DNA of 64,000 nt from Actinomycetota bacterium (lineage in GTDB: Bacteria > Actinomycetota > Actinomycetes > S36-B12). The DNA lies in NCBI GenBank assembly GCA_016717115.1, contig JADKGE010000001.1:806001-870000 (forward strand), given 5' to 3'. Of this stretch, positions 7,598 through 15,594 are shown in pieces (the stretch's first letter is position 1; every line of letters begins with the position of its first letter). The position numbers and the translations under genes are program-made. Below the pieces are notes generated by a model. The model was not told the origin of the DNA, searched no databases, and saw only the letters and a list, made by a program, of their open reading frames with translations.

Positions 7598-9286
7598 ATG
7601 ACCGATATGAAGCCGCGCAGCAAGGACGTCACCGAGGGACTGGAGCGGGCCGCTGCGCGCGGCATGCTCCGCGCCGTCGGTATGAGTGACGAGGACTTCC
7701 CGAAGCCGCAGATCGGGGTGGCGTCGAGCTGGAACGAGATCACCCCCTGCAACCTGTCGCTGGAGCGCCTGGCCCGATCGGCCAAGGAGGGCGTTCACGC
7801 GGCCGGCGGGTACCCGCTGCAGTTCGGGACGATATCGGTGTCCGACGGGATCTCGATGGGGCACGAGGGCATGCACTTCTCCCTGGTGTCACGCGAGATC
7901 ATCGCCGACTCGGTCGAGGCGGTCATGCAGGCGGAACGCCTCGACGGGATGGTCACGTTCGCCGGCTGTGACAAGTCGCTGCCGGGCATGCTCATGGCTG
8001 CCGCGCGCATCGACGTCGCCTCGGTCTTCGTGTACGCGGGCTCGATCCTGCCGGGACGAGCGAAGCTGACGGACGGATCCGAGCGCGACGTGACCATCAT
8101 CGACGCCTTCGAGGCGGTCGGTGCCTGTGCTCGCGGACTGATGTCTCGCGAGGACGTCGACATCATCGAGCGGGCCATCTGTCCCGGCGAAGGCGCGTGC
8201 GGTGGCATGTACACGGCCAACACCATGGCCAGCGCCGCCGAGGCCATGGGCATGTCCCTGCCCGGCTCGGCCGCCCCGCCCGCGACGGACCGGCGTCGTG
8301 ACGGGTTCGCCCGGCGTTCGGGTGAGGCAGTCGTGGAGCTGATACGTCAGGGCCTGACGACGCGCGACATCATCACGAAGCGGTCGCTGGAGAACGCCAT
8401 CGCCGTCGTCATGGCTTTCGGCGGGTCCACCAACGCAGTGCTCCACCTGCTCGCCATCGCGCACGAGGCTGATGTCGATCTCGAGATGGAGGATTTCCAT
8501 CGCATCGGGTCGAAGGTGCCGCTGCTGGCCGATGTCAAGCCGTTCGGACGGTATGTGATGAGCGACGTCGACCGCGTTGGCGGCGTGCCGGTGATCATGC
8601 GAGCGCTGCTCGACGCCGGGCTCATGCACGGCGACTGCATGACCGTCACCGGCCGCACGATGGCTGAGAACCTGGCTGACATCGCGCCGCCGGACCCCGA
8701 CGGCGACATCCTCCACGCTTCGAAGTCCGCTTTGGCCGCGAGCGGAGGCATCACGGTGCTGTCCGGTTCCCTCGCGCCGGAGGGCGCCGTGGTGAAGAAC
8801 GCGGGGGTGGCGGTGGACGTGTTCGAGGGGGCCGCCCGAGTGTTCGAGCGTGAGCAGTCGGCCATGGCCGCCTTGGAGGACGGCACCATCCAGAAGGGTG
8901 ACGTCGTCATCATCAGATATGAAGGACCCAAGGGTGGCCCGGGGATGCGCGAGATGCTGATGATCACGGGCGCCATCAAGGGTGCCGGCCTGGGCAAGGA
9001 CGTCATGCTCATCACCGACGGGCGCTTCTCGGGCGGCACGACGGGCCTGTGTGTCGGGCACGTCGCACCCGAGGCCGTCGATGGTGGTCCGATCGGGTTG
9101 CTGCGCGACGGCGATCGGGTGCGCATCGACATCCCGAACCGGACGTTGGATGTGCTCGTCGATGCCGCTGAGCTCGCGGAGCGGCGGACCGCGTTCGTGC
9201 CATTGCCGCCGCGCTACACGCGAGGTGTCCTGGCCAAGTACGCGAAGCTCGTGGGATCGGCATCCAAGGGCGCCGTCTGCGACTGA
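7598..9286 (+). CDS. ilvD: Dihydroxy-acid dehydratase, copy 1
   Basis: IlvD removes water from 2,3-dihydroxyisovalerate and 2,3-dihydroxy-3-methylvalerate to give the ketoacid precursors of valine, leucine and isoleucine, using an Fe-S cluster and Mg2+. The 562 residues carry the expected cluster cysteines: Cys51 (ITPCNLS), Cys124 (AGCDKSLPG) and Cys201 (ACGGMYTANTM), plus the C-terminal GRFSGGTTGLCVGH. It is leaderless (TAGGCT six bases before ATG). A second ilvD of nearly equal length starts at 13739 in the same direction, with a 67-base identical tract (8760-8826 and 14898-14964). Copy 1 is the more canonical at the CDKSLPGMLMAAAR motif. Which copy serves amino acid synthesis is not certain. 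Confidence 0.88.
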   Translation: MTDMKPRSKDVTEGLERAAARGMLRAVGMSDEDFPKPQIGVASSWNEITPCNLSLERLARSAKEGVHAAGGYPLQFGTISVSDGISMGHEGMHFSLVSREIIADSVEAVMQAERLDGMVTFAGCDKSLPGMLMAAARIDVASVFVYAGSILPGRAKLTDGSERDVTIIDAFEAVGACARGLMSREDVDIIERAICPGEGACGGMYTANTMASAAEAMGMSLPGSAAPPATDRRRDGFARRSGEAVVELIRQGLTTRDIITKRSLENAIAVVMAFGGSTNAVLHLLAIAHEADVDLEMEDFHRIGSKVPLLADVKPFGRYVMSDVDRVGGVPVIMRALLDAGLMHGDCMTVTGRTMAENLADIAPPDPDGDILHASKSALAASGGITVLSGSLAPEGAVVKNAGVAVDVFEGAARVFEREQSAMAALEDGTIQKGDVVIIRYEGPKGGPGMREMLMITGAIKGAGLGKDVMLITDGRFSGGTTGLCVGHVAPEAVDGGPIGLLRDGDRVRIDIPNRTLDVLVDAAELAERRTAFVPLPPRYTRGVLAKYAKLVGSASKGAVCD

Positions 9287-9330
9287 GGCGGTGACGCCGA
9301 TTCCTGCCGAGATCGTGGCGTGGACGGTGG

Positions 9331-10125
9331 CTAGCGTCCTTGCCAGGCGTCCCAGTCGGCGCCGCTGGTGATGCCTCCGTCGATCACGATCGACTGCCCC
9401 GTGATGTAGCTGGACGCGTCGCTGGCCAGGAAGATCACTGCTCCGACGATCTCCTCCGGCTGGGCGAGCCGACCGAGCGGCGTGTGCTCTGCGAACCAGG
9501 CTCCGCGCTGCGGGTCGTCCCACAGGGGCCTGGTGAAGTCGGTCTGGACGACCGACGGCTCAACGCAGTTGACCCGGATTCCATCGATCGCCCATTCACG
9601 TGCGAACGACCGGGTGAGTCCCGAGACAGCCGCCTTGGTGGCGCCATAGACCGAGATCGTCCGGTAGCTGTGACGCGCGCTGAGGGAGCTGAGATTGACG
9701 ATTGCACCACCGCCTCGTGCGCGCATGAACGGGTGGACGGCCTGACTCAGGAAGAACACCGCACGCATGTTCACGCCGACGATCGCGTCGAAGTCGTCGA
9801 TGGTGACGTCGTCGATGGGCTTGCGCCGGTTGATCCCCGCGCAGTTCACCAGAACATCGATGCCGCCGAGCAGCGCAGCGGCACCTTCGACCACCGTGAC
9901 GCAGTTCGCCGCATCTGCGAGGTCGGCGCCCAGGGTGAAGGCCTCACCGCCGGCGGCCCGAATCGACTCGGCAGCACCAGAGACCTTCTCCTCGGTGAGG
10001 TCCTGCAGGACGACTCGCGCACCCGCGCCGGCGACCTCGACGGCCAGCAGCGACCCGATCGCCCCGCCGGATCCTGTGAGCAGCACGTTCTTGCCCGCAA
10101 GCGAGAAGCGCTCCAGTCCCGTCAT
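9331..10125 (-). CDS. Short-chain dehydrogenase/reductase (SDR)
   Basis: A classical 264-residue SDR: cofactor motif TGSGGAIGS near residue 18, NCAG in VLVNCAGINRR, catalytic Ser in NLSSLS, YGATK (Tyr and Lys) and the C-terminal SYITGQSIVIDGG. Relatives with this pattern oxidise or reduce sugar acids, such as gluconate 5-dehydrogenases. It is the last gene of a minus-strand operon; its ATG overlaps the stop of the lactonase-like gene by 4 bases (ATGA), so it probably acts on a product of that pathway. The exact substrate is not evident. It converges with the first ilvD, 44 bases away, with no strong terminator seen between. Confidence 0.85.
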   Translation of the reverse strand: MTGLERFSLAGKNVLLTGSGGAIGSLLAVEVAGAGARVVLQDLTEEKVSGAAESIRAAGGEAFTLGADLADAANCVTVVEGAAALLGGIDVLVNCAGINRRKPIDDVTIDDFDAIVGVNMRAVFFLSQAVHPFMRARGGGAIVNLSSLSARHSYRTISVYGATKAAVSGLTRSFAREWAIDGIRVNCVEPSVVQTDFTRPLWDDPQRGAWFAEHTPLGRLAQPEEIVGAVIFLASDASSYITGQSIVIDGGITSGADWDAWQGR

Positions 10126-11867
10126 GATCCCGCCTCTCCGGAGTCGATGATCTCAAGGCCGAATGGCCGGACCATCACCGTTGTCACTGTTGCAGGGAAT
10201 CCGTCGATCCGCACCGGCACCTCGTGGTCGGCGAAACTCGCGAGAATCAGGCGTTGTCGGCCAATCTCATCCTCGATGATGAGCGCGTCGACGACGTGCG
10301 GAAGGTTCGACGAGCACGCGCGGACGTTCCGGAAGCCCGCGAGCGACTTAAGCGCGTCATAGACGGGGAAGGTCCCACCGGGCGCGGACGCGAAGTCCAG
10401 GGGCTGCGGGCTGCCCGCTGCGCGTTCCATCACTCCACGCCACCCCACGGTCTCGTAGTAGGTGACGGCGTCAACGGTTCCCGCCTCCGCAAGGTACTTG
10501 ATCGAGATGGTCGTCCACGCGGCACACAGGTCCGAGGGTTGGCGTGCATCGACGTTGGCGGGAAGGGGCGTGCTGCTGACGTCCAGCTCCGGCGCCGTGG
10601 CATTGGGGTTGAAGCGTGGTCGCAGGGTGACGGGTCCCACGTGCAGGGGCGTGGTGCCCGCCAGACGTCGCGCGCTTCGTGCGATGACGCCCTGCGTGGC
10701 CAGGTTCTGAACGATGGTCTCGTTGTCGGAGGCGTGGACCTGCGGGTTGAAGGAGAACGCCACGACGTCGAGCGCTGACGTGTCCGGTGGCTCGCGGTTC
10801 AGTTCGGCGAAGTAGTGGTTCGTTCCACCCCCCACGCGACACCCCTCGCCGAACGCGATGCGCGCCGCGGATGCGAGCTCAGCACTGGTCACCTTGGCGG
10901 CGGCGTCGAATACCAGCCAGGAGTCGACCTCAACGCCGTCGACCGCCGTGGCGAACGAGGCGAGGCCGTCGGGGTCGGCGACGACGAGGGCGACGATCAA
11001 CCGGGCTCCGATCGCCTCCGCCTGTGCGGAGGCGTCGGCAATCCGGCGAGCCGCCCGGGGGTCGGACATCTCGACATCGATCCGCAGGTGGGCAAGACCT
11101 AGCGCCCGTAGCCGATCGATCTCCTCCCGGGTGAGCGCCGAAGCGTCGCGGGCCACCTGCAGGCCGAGGCGTGGAAGTGCCAGGACCGGACCGTCGGAAG
11201 CCGCGGAGATCACGACCTCGTCGGCCACGGGCACGGGCGCGAATCCCTCGATGTCGACGGAGATCGTCAGCGACTGCCGGACGACGTCCTCAGGCGTCAC
11301 CGCGACCGGAAACGGGAGGCTGATGGGCGTGCAGTAGGTCTTGAACGAGGCGTCGCCCCAATTGCGATGGTCCTCAGTCTCGAACGTCTCGCCGGTCAGG
11401 CTGAGCCTGGCCCAGGCGCCGGGCGCGAACTCGTGCGTGATCGCCCTGACGTCCATGAACGGCTGCCAGGGGGAGATCTCGACGGGGAAGGTGGTCTCCC
11501 GCCTGCCACCGGTCACTGACTCGATGATGCAGGCCACCCCGGCGGCCGCCGAGGGGTGCAGGGCGCAGAGGCCGAGCCTGTTGCGGAGGAAGGGTGCGCC
11601 GGCAGCGCCCTCCACCGAGTACGTGATGGTGCCCTCGTCGTCGCCGGTCAGCCTGGCGGTGAAGCTGAACGGGGCGGCATCGAACGTGCCGTGTGCGTCG
11701 AACGCGATCTCGAAGGCGTCGGGTCCGACCTGGATGTGCTCGTCGGTGATGGTCCAGGGGCGAGAACTCCAGTTGCGGTCCTGGAACACCATGTAGACAC
11801 GGCGCAGCACCTCCTGGTTCCCGACCATCAGGTCGCGAAGATCCCCGTTCTCGTACGCCAGTGCCAC
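10122..11867 (-). CDS. D-apionate lactonase-like protein (ApnL family, probable)
   Basis: The protein is about 581 residues. Its N-terminal beta-rich part contains EVLRRVYMVFQDRNW and ETEDHRNWGDASFKTY, the middle looks like a TIM barrel (LRIDVEMSDP, GGGTNHYFAELNREPP, VAFSFNPQVHASD, HVGPVTLRPRFNPNAT), and a small C-terminal beta domain follows. I associate this combination from memory with D-apionate lactonase, which opens D-apionolactone to D-apionate in apiose catabolism. The neighbouring gene resembles D-apiose dehydrogenase, which fits. The first standard start is GTG at 11867, but the frame is open upstream, and a CTG at 11936, overlapping the previous stop and preceded by GGGAG, would add 23 residues (LNPATWYGSTTPLPERIPL) that look like real protein. 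A different sugar lactone is possible. Confidence 0.6.
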   Translation of the reverse strand: MALAYENGDLRDLMVGNQEVLRRVYMVFQDRNWSSRPWTITDEHIQVGPDAFEIAFDAHGTFDAAPFSFTARLTGDDEGTITYSVEGAAGAPFLRNRLGLCALHPSAAAGVACIIESVTGGRRETTFPVEISPWQPFMDVRAITHEFAPGAWARLSLTGETFETEDHRNWGDASFKTYCTPISLPFPVAVTPEDVVRQSLTISVDIEGFAPVPVADEVVISAASDGPVLALPRLGLQVARDASALTREEIDRLRALGLAHLRIDVEMSDPRAARRIADASAQAEAIGARLIVALVVADPDGLASFATAVDGVEVDSWLVFDAAAKVTSAELASAARIAFGEGCRVGGGTNHYFAELNREPPDTSALDVVAFSFNPQVHASDNETIVQNLATQGVIARSARRLAGTTPLHVGPVTLRPRFNPNATAPELDVSSTPLPANVDARQPSDLCAAWTTISIKYLAEAGTVDAVTYYETVGWRGVMERAAGSPQPLDFASAPGGTFPVYDALKSLAGFRNVRACSSNLPHVVDALIIEDEIGRQRLILASFADHEVPVRIDGFPATVTTVMVRPFGLEIIDSGEAGS

Positions 11868-11932
11868 CGGACCCGCGCGCAGCGGAATGCGCTCGGGGAG
11901 CGGCGTGGTGCTGCCGTACCACGTGGCGGGGT

Positions 11933-12842
11933 TCAGGACAGGCTCCCGACGCGGTACCTCTGGCCGCTGCCTGCGGACTCATAGGCGCCCAGCGTGATGT
12001 CCAGGAGGCGAAGTGTGTCGGGGCCGGACGTCTCGGGGGTTCTCCCGCTGGCCAGGCACTCGATCCAATGCCGCTGGATGCTGTGCACGCTGTCCTGGAT
12101 GGCATTCCACGGCGACGACGCCCACTCGTGGTGGGGGATCACCAGATCCTCCTCGGAGGCCTCCCCACGGCTGACCACCTGCAGGTGGTAGTCGGCCGAG
12201 AGCGTGATGGTGCCCTCGGTGCCCTCCAGGGTCACCATCGTCTGGGGGTAGGTGTCGTGATCGGACGACGTCTCGTAGCTCGCGTCGACGATGCACGTGC
12301 CGTTGGACGGCTACATCGATGATGATCATGCGGGGGTTGTCGACCAGCCAGGGCTGGTTGGAGTACACGTCGAAGTCCGTGCGGAACGATATCCGGCCGA
12401 AGAAGGGTTGCCCGATGGTGCCGGCATCGAGAAGCGCCTTGATTCGTCGCATCGGGTACTGGAAGCGGAAGTTCTCGTGCACCATGAACGGAAGTCCGCG
12501 ATCGGCCATCGCCTGCACCATGGCCGTGGCATCGGCCATCTCCCAGGCGAGGGGCTTCTGGCAGATGGCGGCGACGCCGTGCTCAGCTGCGAGCTCGACC
12601 AACGCGCGGTGCGTCGGGGCCGTGGTCGCGATGTCGACGAAGTCGAGGTCCTCGGCCGCCAGGAGCTCGGCGGCGTCGGTGTACGCCGAGCCACCGAATT
12701 GAGCGGCCGCGGCCGCAGCCCGGTCGGGAGCGACGTCGCAGACCGCGACGAGCTCGACCTCCGGGATCTCCGCCCAGGCGTGAAGATGGTTCTGTGCGAA
12801 GAAGCCGCAGCCGATGACGGCGAACCGGTAGGGCTCCTTCAC
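11933..12842 (-). pseudogene. Broken Gfo/Idh/MocA dehydrogenase, D-apiose dehydrogenase-like
   Basis: The first part, from GTG at 12842, reads YRFAVIGCGFFAQNHLHAW (NAD-binding), LDFVDIATTAPTH, AICQKPLAW, FMVHENFRFQYP and YSNQPWLVDNPRMIIIDV. Near 12300-12315 the frame is lost. The sequence then continues in another frame from SNGTCIVDASYET through YPQTMVTLEGTEGT to the stop at 11933. Compared with family members, about 40-45 residues are missing at the junction. They include the segment with the conserved histidine after IIID(V/I)G and the VARFLFGE-type helix, so this is an out-of-frame internal deletion, not a single-base slip. The start overlaps the sulfurtransferase stop by 4 bases (GTGA). 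The intact enzyme would oxidise a sugar, plausibly D-apiose. A mis-assembly could also cause this. Confidence 0.75.
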
Positions 12843-13687
12843 AGCTCGATCTCCCTCGTCGCATCGGTGATCCACTCGCTCCACGAGCCCACGTACATGC
12901 GTGAGCCCGGCAGGCCGGCGTGCGTCATCGCCAGCACGTTCTGCGCCGCCGTCACCCCCGATCCGCAGTAGAAGATGACGCGATCGGCGGGAGTCTCGCC
13001 GATGAGCGCGTCGTAGTGACTCCGCAGGGTCTCCCGGTCGGCGAGGCCGCCGCCCTCCGCGATCGTCTCGGCGCGGTCGGCGAGGCCGGCTCCGGCGATG
13101 TGCCCCCGGACCGGGTCGTGATAGACGCCCCCGCCGTGGTAGCCCTCGGCCCCTCGGGAGTCGAAGACCCGATAGGCAGGGTCGCGTCGAACACGATCGA
13201 CTTCGTCGGCGAAAGCGAGCATCTCGGGCCGCATCGAGACCGCGAAGTCGGACGCTTCTCGCTGCTCGACCGTCGAAGAGATCGGCCGGCCCTCGGCAAT
13301 CCAGCGCGTCCATCCTCCATCGAGGACGGCAACGGAGTCGTGGCCCATCCACCTGAGCATGAACCAGAGGCGTGCAGCAGCCATGAGCCCGTTGTCGGCG
13401 TCGTACGTCACCACCTGGGTGTCGGGACCGATGCCCCATGCGGATAGCCGCTCGGCGAACGCATCGGGATCCGGGAACGGGCGCCGCCCGGTCACGCCCT
13501 CGATGATGGGGCCGGACATGTCGGTCGCGAGGTCCGCACGCAGCGCGCCAGGTACATGACTCTCGGCGTAGGCCGCGGTACCCCATGACTCGTCGTCGAG
13601 AGTGAACCGCGCGTCGAGGACGACCCACCCCGGATCACCGATGCGCGCGGCCAGATCGGAGGTCGACACCAGCGTTTCGAATGGCAT
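12839..13687 (-). CDS. sseA: Rhodanese-type sulfurtransferase (thiosulfate / 3-mercaptopyruvate)
   Basis: The 282-residue protein has two rhodanese domains. The N-terminal one (about 1-140) has WVVLDARFTLDD and AYAESHVPGA; the C-terminal catalytic one (about 160-282) has VFDSRGAEGYHG and the active-site loop YCGSGVTA with Cys241. Such enzymes carry a persulfide and transfer sulfur from thiosulfate or mercaptopyruvate to cyanide or thiols. The start is ATG 13687 with AAAGG upstream; the frame stays open far beyond, but only as antisense of ilvD copy 2. It is the first gene of a four-gene minus-strand operon and overlaps the broken dehydrogenase by 4 bases. Its link to a sugar cassette is unexplained. 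Confidence 0.85.
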   Translation of the reverse strand: MPFETLVSTSDLAARIGDPGWVVLDARFTLDDESWGTAAYAESHVPGALRADLATDMSGPIIEGVTGRRPFPDPDAFAERLSAWGIGPDTQVVTYDADNGLMAAARLWFMLRWMGHDSVAVLDGGWTRWIAEGRPISSTVEQREASDFAVSMRPEMLAFADEVDRVRRDPAYRVFDSRGAEGYHGGGVYHDPVRGHIAGAGLADRAETIAEGGGLADRETLRSHYDALIGETPADRVIFYCGSGVTAAQNVLAMTHAGLPGSRMYVGSWSEWITDATREIEL

Positions 13688-13726
13688 GGGCGAGGCCTTT
13701 CGCTGCGTTCGGGTGCTCATCCGACC

Positions 13727-13738
13727 TAGGGTCGGTCC
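13727..13738 (+). promoter_or_regulatory. -10 box of second ilvD, leaderless start
   Basis: TAGGGT at 13727-13732 lies six bases before the ATG. The 51-base gap to the divergent sulfurtransferase gene must hold both promoters. Confidence 0.6.
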
Positions 13739-15424
13739 ATGAGCATGAAGCCACGGAGCTTTGAGGTTACCGACGGTCGCGATCGAGCTCCTGCACGGGG
13801 CATGCTCCGCGCTCTGGGCATGGGTGATGACGACTTCCGCAAGCCGCAGATCGGCATAGCCTCGTCCTACAACACCATCACGCCGTGCAACATGTCGCTT
13901 CGAGACGTGGCGACCTCGGTTGGCCAGGGGGTCCACGCGGCCGGCGGATTCCCCCTGGAATTCGGCACGATCACCGTGTCCGACGTGATCTCCATGGGTC
14001 ATGAGGGCATGCACTTCTCGCTTGTCAGTCGCGAGGTCATCGCGGACTCGATCGAGACCGTCATGCAGGCCGAGCGACTCGACGGGATGGTCACCCTCGC
14101 GGGCTGCGACAAGAGCATTCCGGCGATGATGATGGCCGCAGCACGCATCGATGTGGCCAGCGTGCTGATGTACGCCGGATCGTTGCTGCCGGGGCACGTG
14201 CGACTCAGTGACGGCATGGACCACACCGTCAACATCGTCACCGCGTTCGAGGCCGTGGGCGCCAACGCCCGCGGGCTGATGTCCGACGCCGACCTGGACC
14301 TGATCGAGCGCGCGGTGTGCCCCAGTGCTGGCACCTGCGGGGGCATGTACACGGCCAACACGATGGCCAGTGCCGCGGAGGCAATGGGCATCGCTCTGCC
14401 GGGTTCGTCGGCGCCGCCGGCCGTCGACAGTCGAAGGGATCTCCTCGGTCGTCAGGCAGGCGAGGCGGTCGTCAACTTGATCAGCCAGGGCATCACGACC
14501 CGGGACATCATCACCCGCCGATCCATCGAGAACGCGATCGCCGTTGTCATGGCCCTCGGTGGTTCGACCAACGCCGTTCTCCACCTGCCCGCTATCGCTC
14601 ATGAGTGCGGGTTCGAGATCGACCTCGAGGACTTCCACCGGATCGGGTCCCGGGTGCCGCTGCTGGCAGACCTCAAGCCGTTCGGGGAGTACGTCATGTT
14701 CGACGTCGACCGGGTGGGAGGCATTCCGGTGGTCATGAAGGTCCTGCTCGAGGAGGGCCTCATCGACGGAGGCTGCCTGACGGTGACGGGCCGAACCGTT
14801 GCCGAGAATCTCGCCCATCTCGACCCGCCGGACCCGGATGGGCGCGTGCTCCGCTCGGCTCGAGCCCCGCTGGCGCCCAACGGTGGGATCACGATCTTGT
14901 CCGGTTCCCTCGCGCCGGAGGGCGCCGTGGTGAAGAACGCGGGGGTGGCGGTGGACGTGTTCGAAGGGGCGGCGCGCATCTTCGAGCGTGAGGAGGCGGC
15001 GATGGCTGCGTTGGAGGACGGCACGATCCAGGCAGGCGACGTGGTCGTCGTTCGCTACGAAGGCCCCAAGGGCGGCCCGGGGATGCGGGAGATGCTCGCG
15101 ATCACCGGCGCCATCAAGGGGGCGGGACTCGGCAAGGACGTCCTGCTCATCACCGACGGGCGCTTCTCGGGCGGCACGACGGGCCCGTGCGTCGGGCATG
15201 TGTCTCCGGAGGCGGTCGACGGGGGACCGATCGGACTCGTTCGTGAAGGCGACAGGGTGCGCATCGACATCCCCAACCGAACCCTGGACCTGCTCGTCGA
15301 CGAGGGCGAGCTGGTGGAGCGTCGAGCAGCGTTCGTGCCGCTGCCGCCCCGCTACACGCGCGGTGTCCTGGCCAAGTACGCGAGGCTGGTCGGGTCGGCC
15401 TCCAAGGGCGCCGTCTGCGACTGA
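13739..15424 (+). CDS. ilvD: Dihydroxy-acid dehydratase family protein, copy 2
   Basis: A 561-residue IlvD/Edd-family dehydratase close to copy 1, with cluster cysteines at 50 (ITPCNMS), 123 (AGCDKSIPA) and 200 (TCGGMYTANTM) and the same C-terminal pattern. It differs from copy 1 at the first cluster motif (CDKSIPAMMMAAAR against CDKSLPGMLMAAAR) and has GRFSGGTTGPCVGH. It lies just upstream of the ilvB leader, suggesting it belongs to branched-chain synthesis, but it is also divergent from the apiose-type operon. A role on a dihydroxy-acid such as D-apionate is possible for either copy. It is leaderless. A short hairpin (15423-15439) follows the stop. Confidence 0.82.
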   Translation: MSMKPRSFEVTDGRDRAPARGMLRALGMGDDDFRKPQIGIASSYNTITPCNMSLRDVATSVGQGVHAAGGFPLEFGTITVSDVISMGHEGMHFSLVSREVIADSIETVMQAERLDGMVTLAGCDKSIPAMMMAAARIDVASVLMYAGSLLPGHVRLSDGMDHTVNIVTAFEAVGANARGLMSDADLDLIERAVCPSAGTCGGMYTANTMASAAEAMGIALPGSSAPPAVDSRRDLLGRQAGEAVVNLISQGITTRDIITRRSIENAIAVVMALGGSTNAVLHLPAIAHECGFEIDLEDFHRIGSRVPLLADLKPFGEYVMFDVDRVGGIPVVMKVLLEEGLIDGGCLTVTGRTVAENLAHLDPPDPDGRVLRSARAPLAPNGGITILSGSLAPEGAVVKNAGVAVDVFEGAARIFEREEAAMAALEDGTIQAGDVVVVRYEGPKGGPGMREMLAITGAIKGAGLGKDVLLITDGRFSGGTTGPCVGHVSPEAVDGGPIGLVREGDRVRIDIPNRTLDLLVDEGELVERRAAFVPLPPRYTRGVLAKYARLVGSASKGAVCD

Positions 15425-15455
15425 CCCGGTATACGGGTCCGCGGGGACAGTGGGG

Positions 15456-15467
15456 TAGGGTGTCTCC
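15456..15467 (+). promoter_or_regulatory. -10 box of the ilvB leader transcript
   Basis: TAGGGT at 15456-15461 lies six bases before the GTG of the leader peptide, so the ilvBN message appears to start with the leader peptide's first codon. Confidence 0.6.
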
Positions 15468-15506
15468 GTGGCAAGAATTCTCGTAGTAAGCAGGCGCGTG
15501 GGCTGA
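15468..15506 (+). CDS. ilvB leader peptide (attenuation), MARILVVSRRVG
   Basis: GTG followed by GCA AGA ATT CTC GTA GTA AGC AGG CGC GTG GGC TGA encodes 12 residues with Ile-Leu-Val-Val and a later Val, the three end products of the pathway. Leader peptides of similar make-up precede ilvB in streptomycetes and corynebacteria. A hairpin (15494-15524) overlaps its end and stop codon, and an intrinsic terminator (15526-15559) follows. Ribosome stalling at the I-L-V-V codons when charged tRNAs are scarce should prevent the terminator from forming. It is too short for ordinary gene finding. Confidence 0.8.
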   Translation: MARILVVSRRVG

Positions 15507-15524
15507 CCTAGGTCACCCTCGCGC
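15494..15524 (+). promoter_or_regulatory. Leader hairpin of the ilvB attenuator
   Basis: GCGCG...CGCGC, GGG...CCC and the palindrome TGACCTAGGTCA stack into one long stem that covers the last codons and stop of the leader peptide. It is the expected pause/anti-antiterminator element. Confidence 0.6.
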
Positions 15525-15525
15525 T

Positions 15526-15559
15526 CCCTCCGCTACCCGTATTGGGTCGGGGGGTTTTT
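15526..15559 (+). terminator. Intrinsic terminator of the ilvB attenuator
   Basis: CCCTCCG pairs with CGGGGGG (one G-U pair) and ACCC with GGGT around a 5-base loop, followed at once by TTTTT. It sits between the leader peptide and ilvB. Confidence 0.75.
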
Positions 15560-15594
15560 CATTGCAGGAGTCGAGCGAAGAGGAACGGCAGACG

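Noticed and set aside
9287..9330. Terminator between the first ilvD and the convergent SDR gene
   Set aside because: Only short, imperfect complementarity was found and there is no T-run on either strand.
13688..15199. Stop-free minus-strand frame continuing upstream of the sulfurtransferase for about 500 codons
   Set aside because: It is the antisense of ilvD copy 2; stop-free antisense frames are common at this G+C content and the translation shows no family features.
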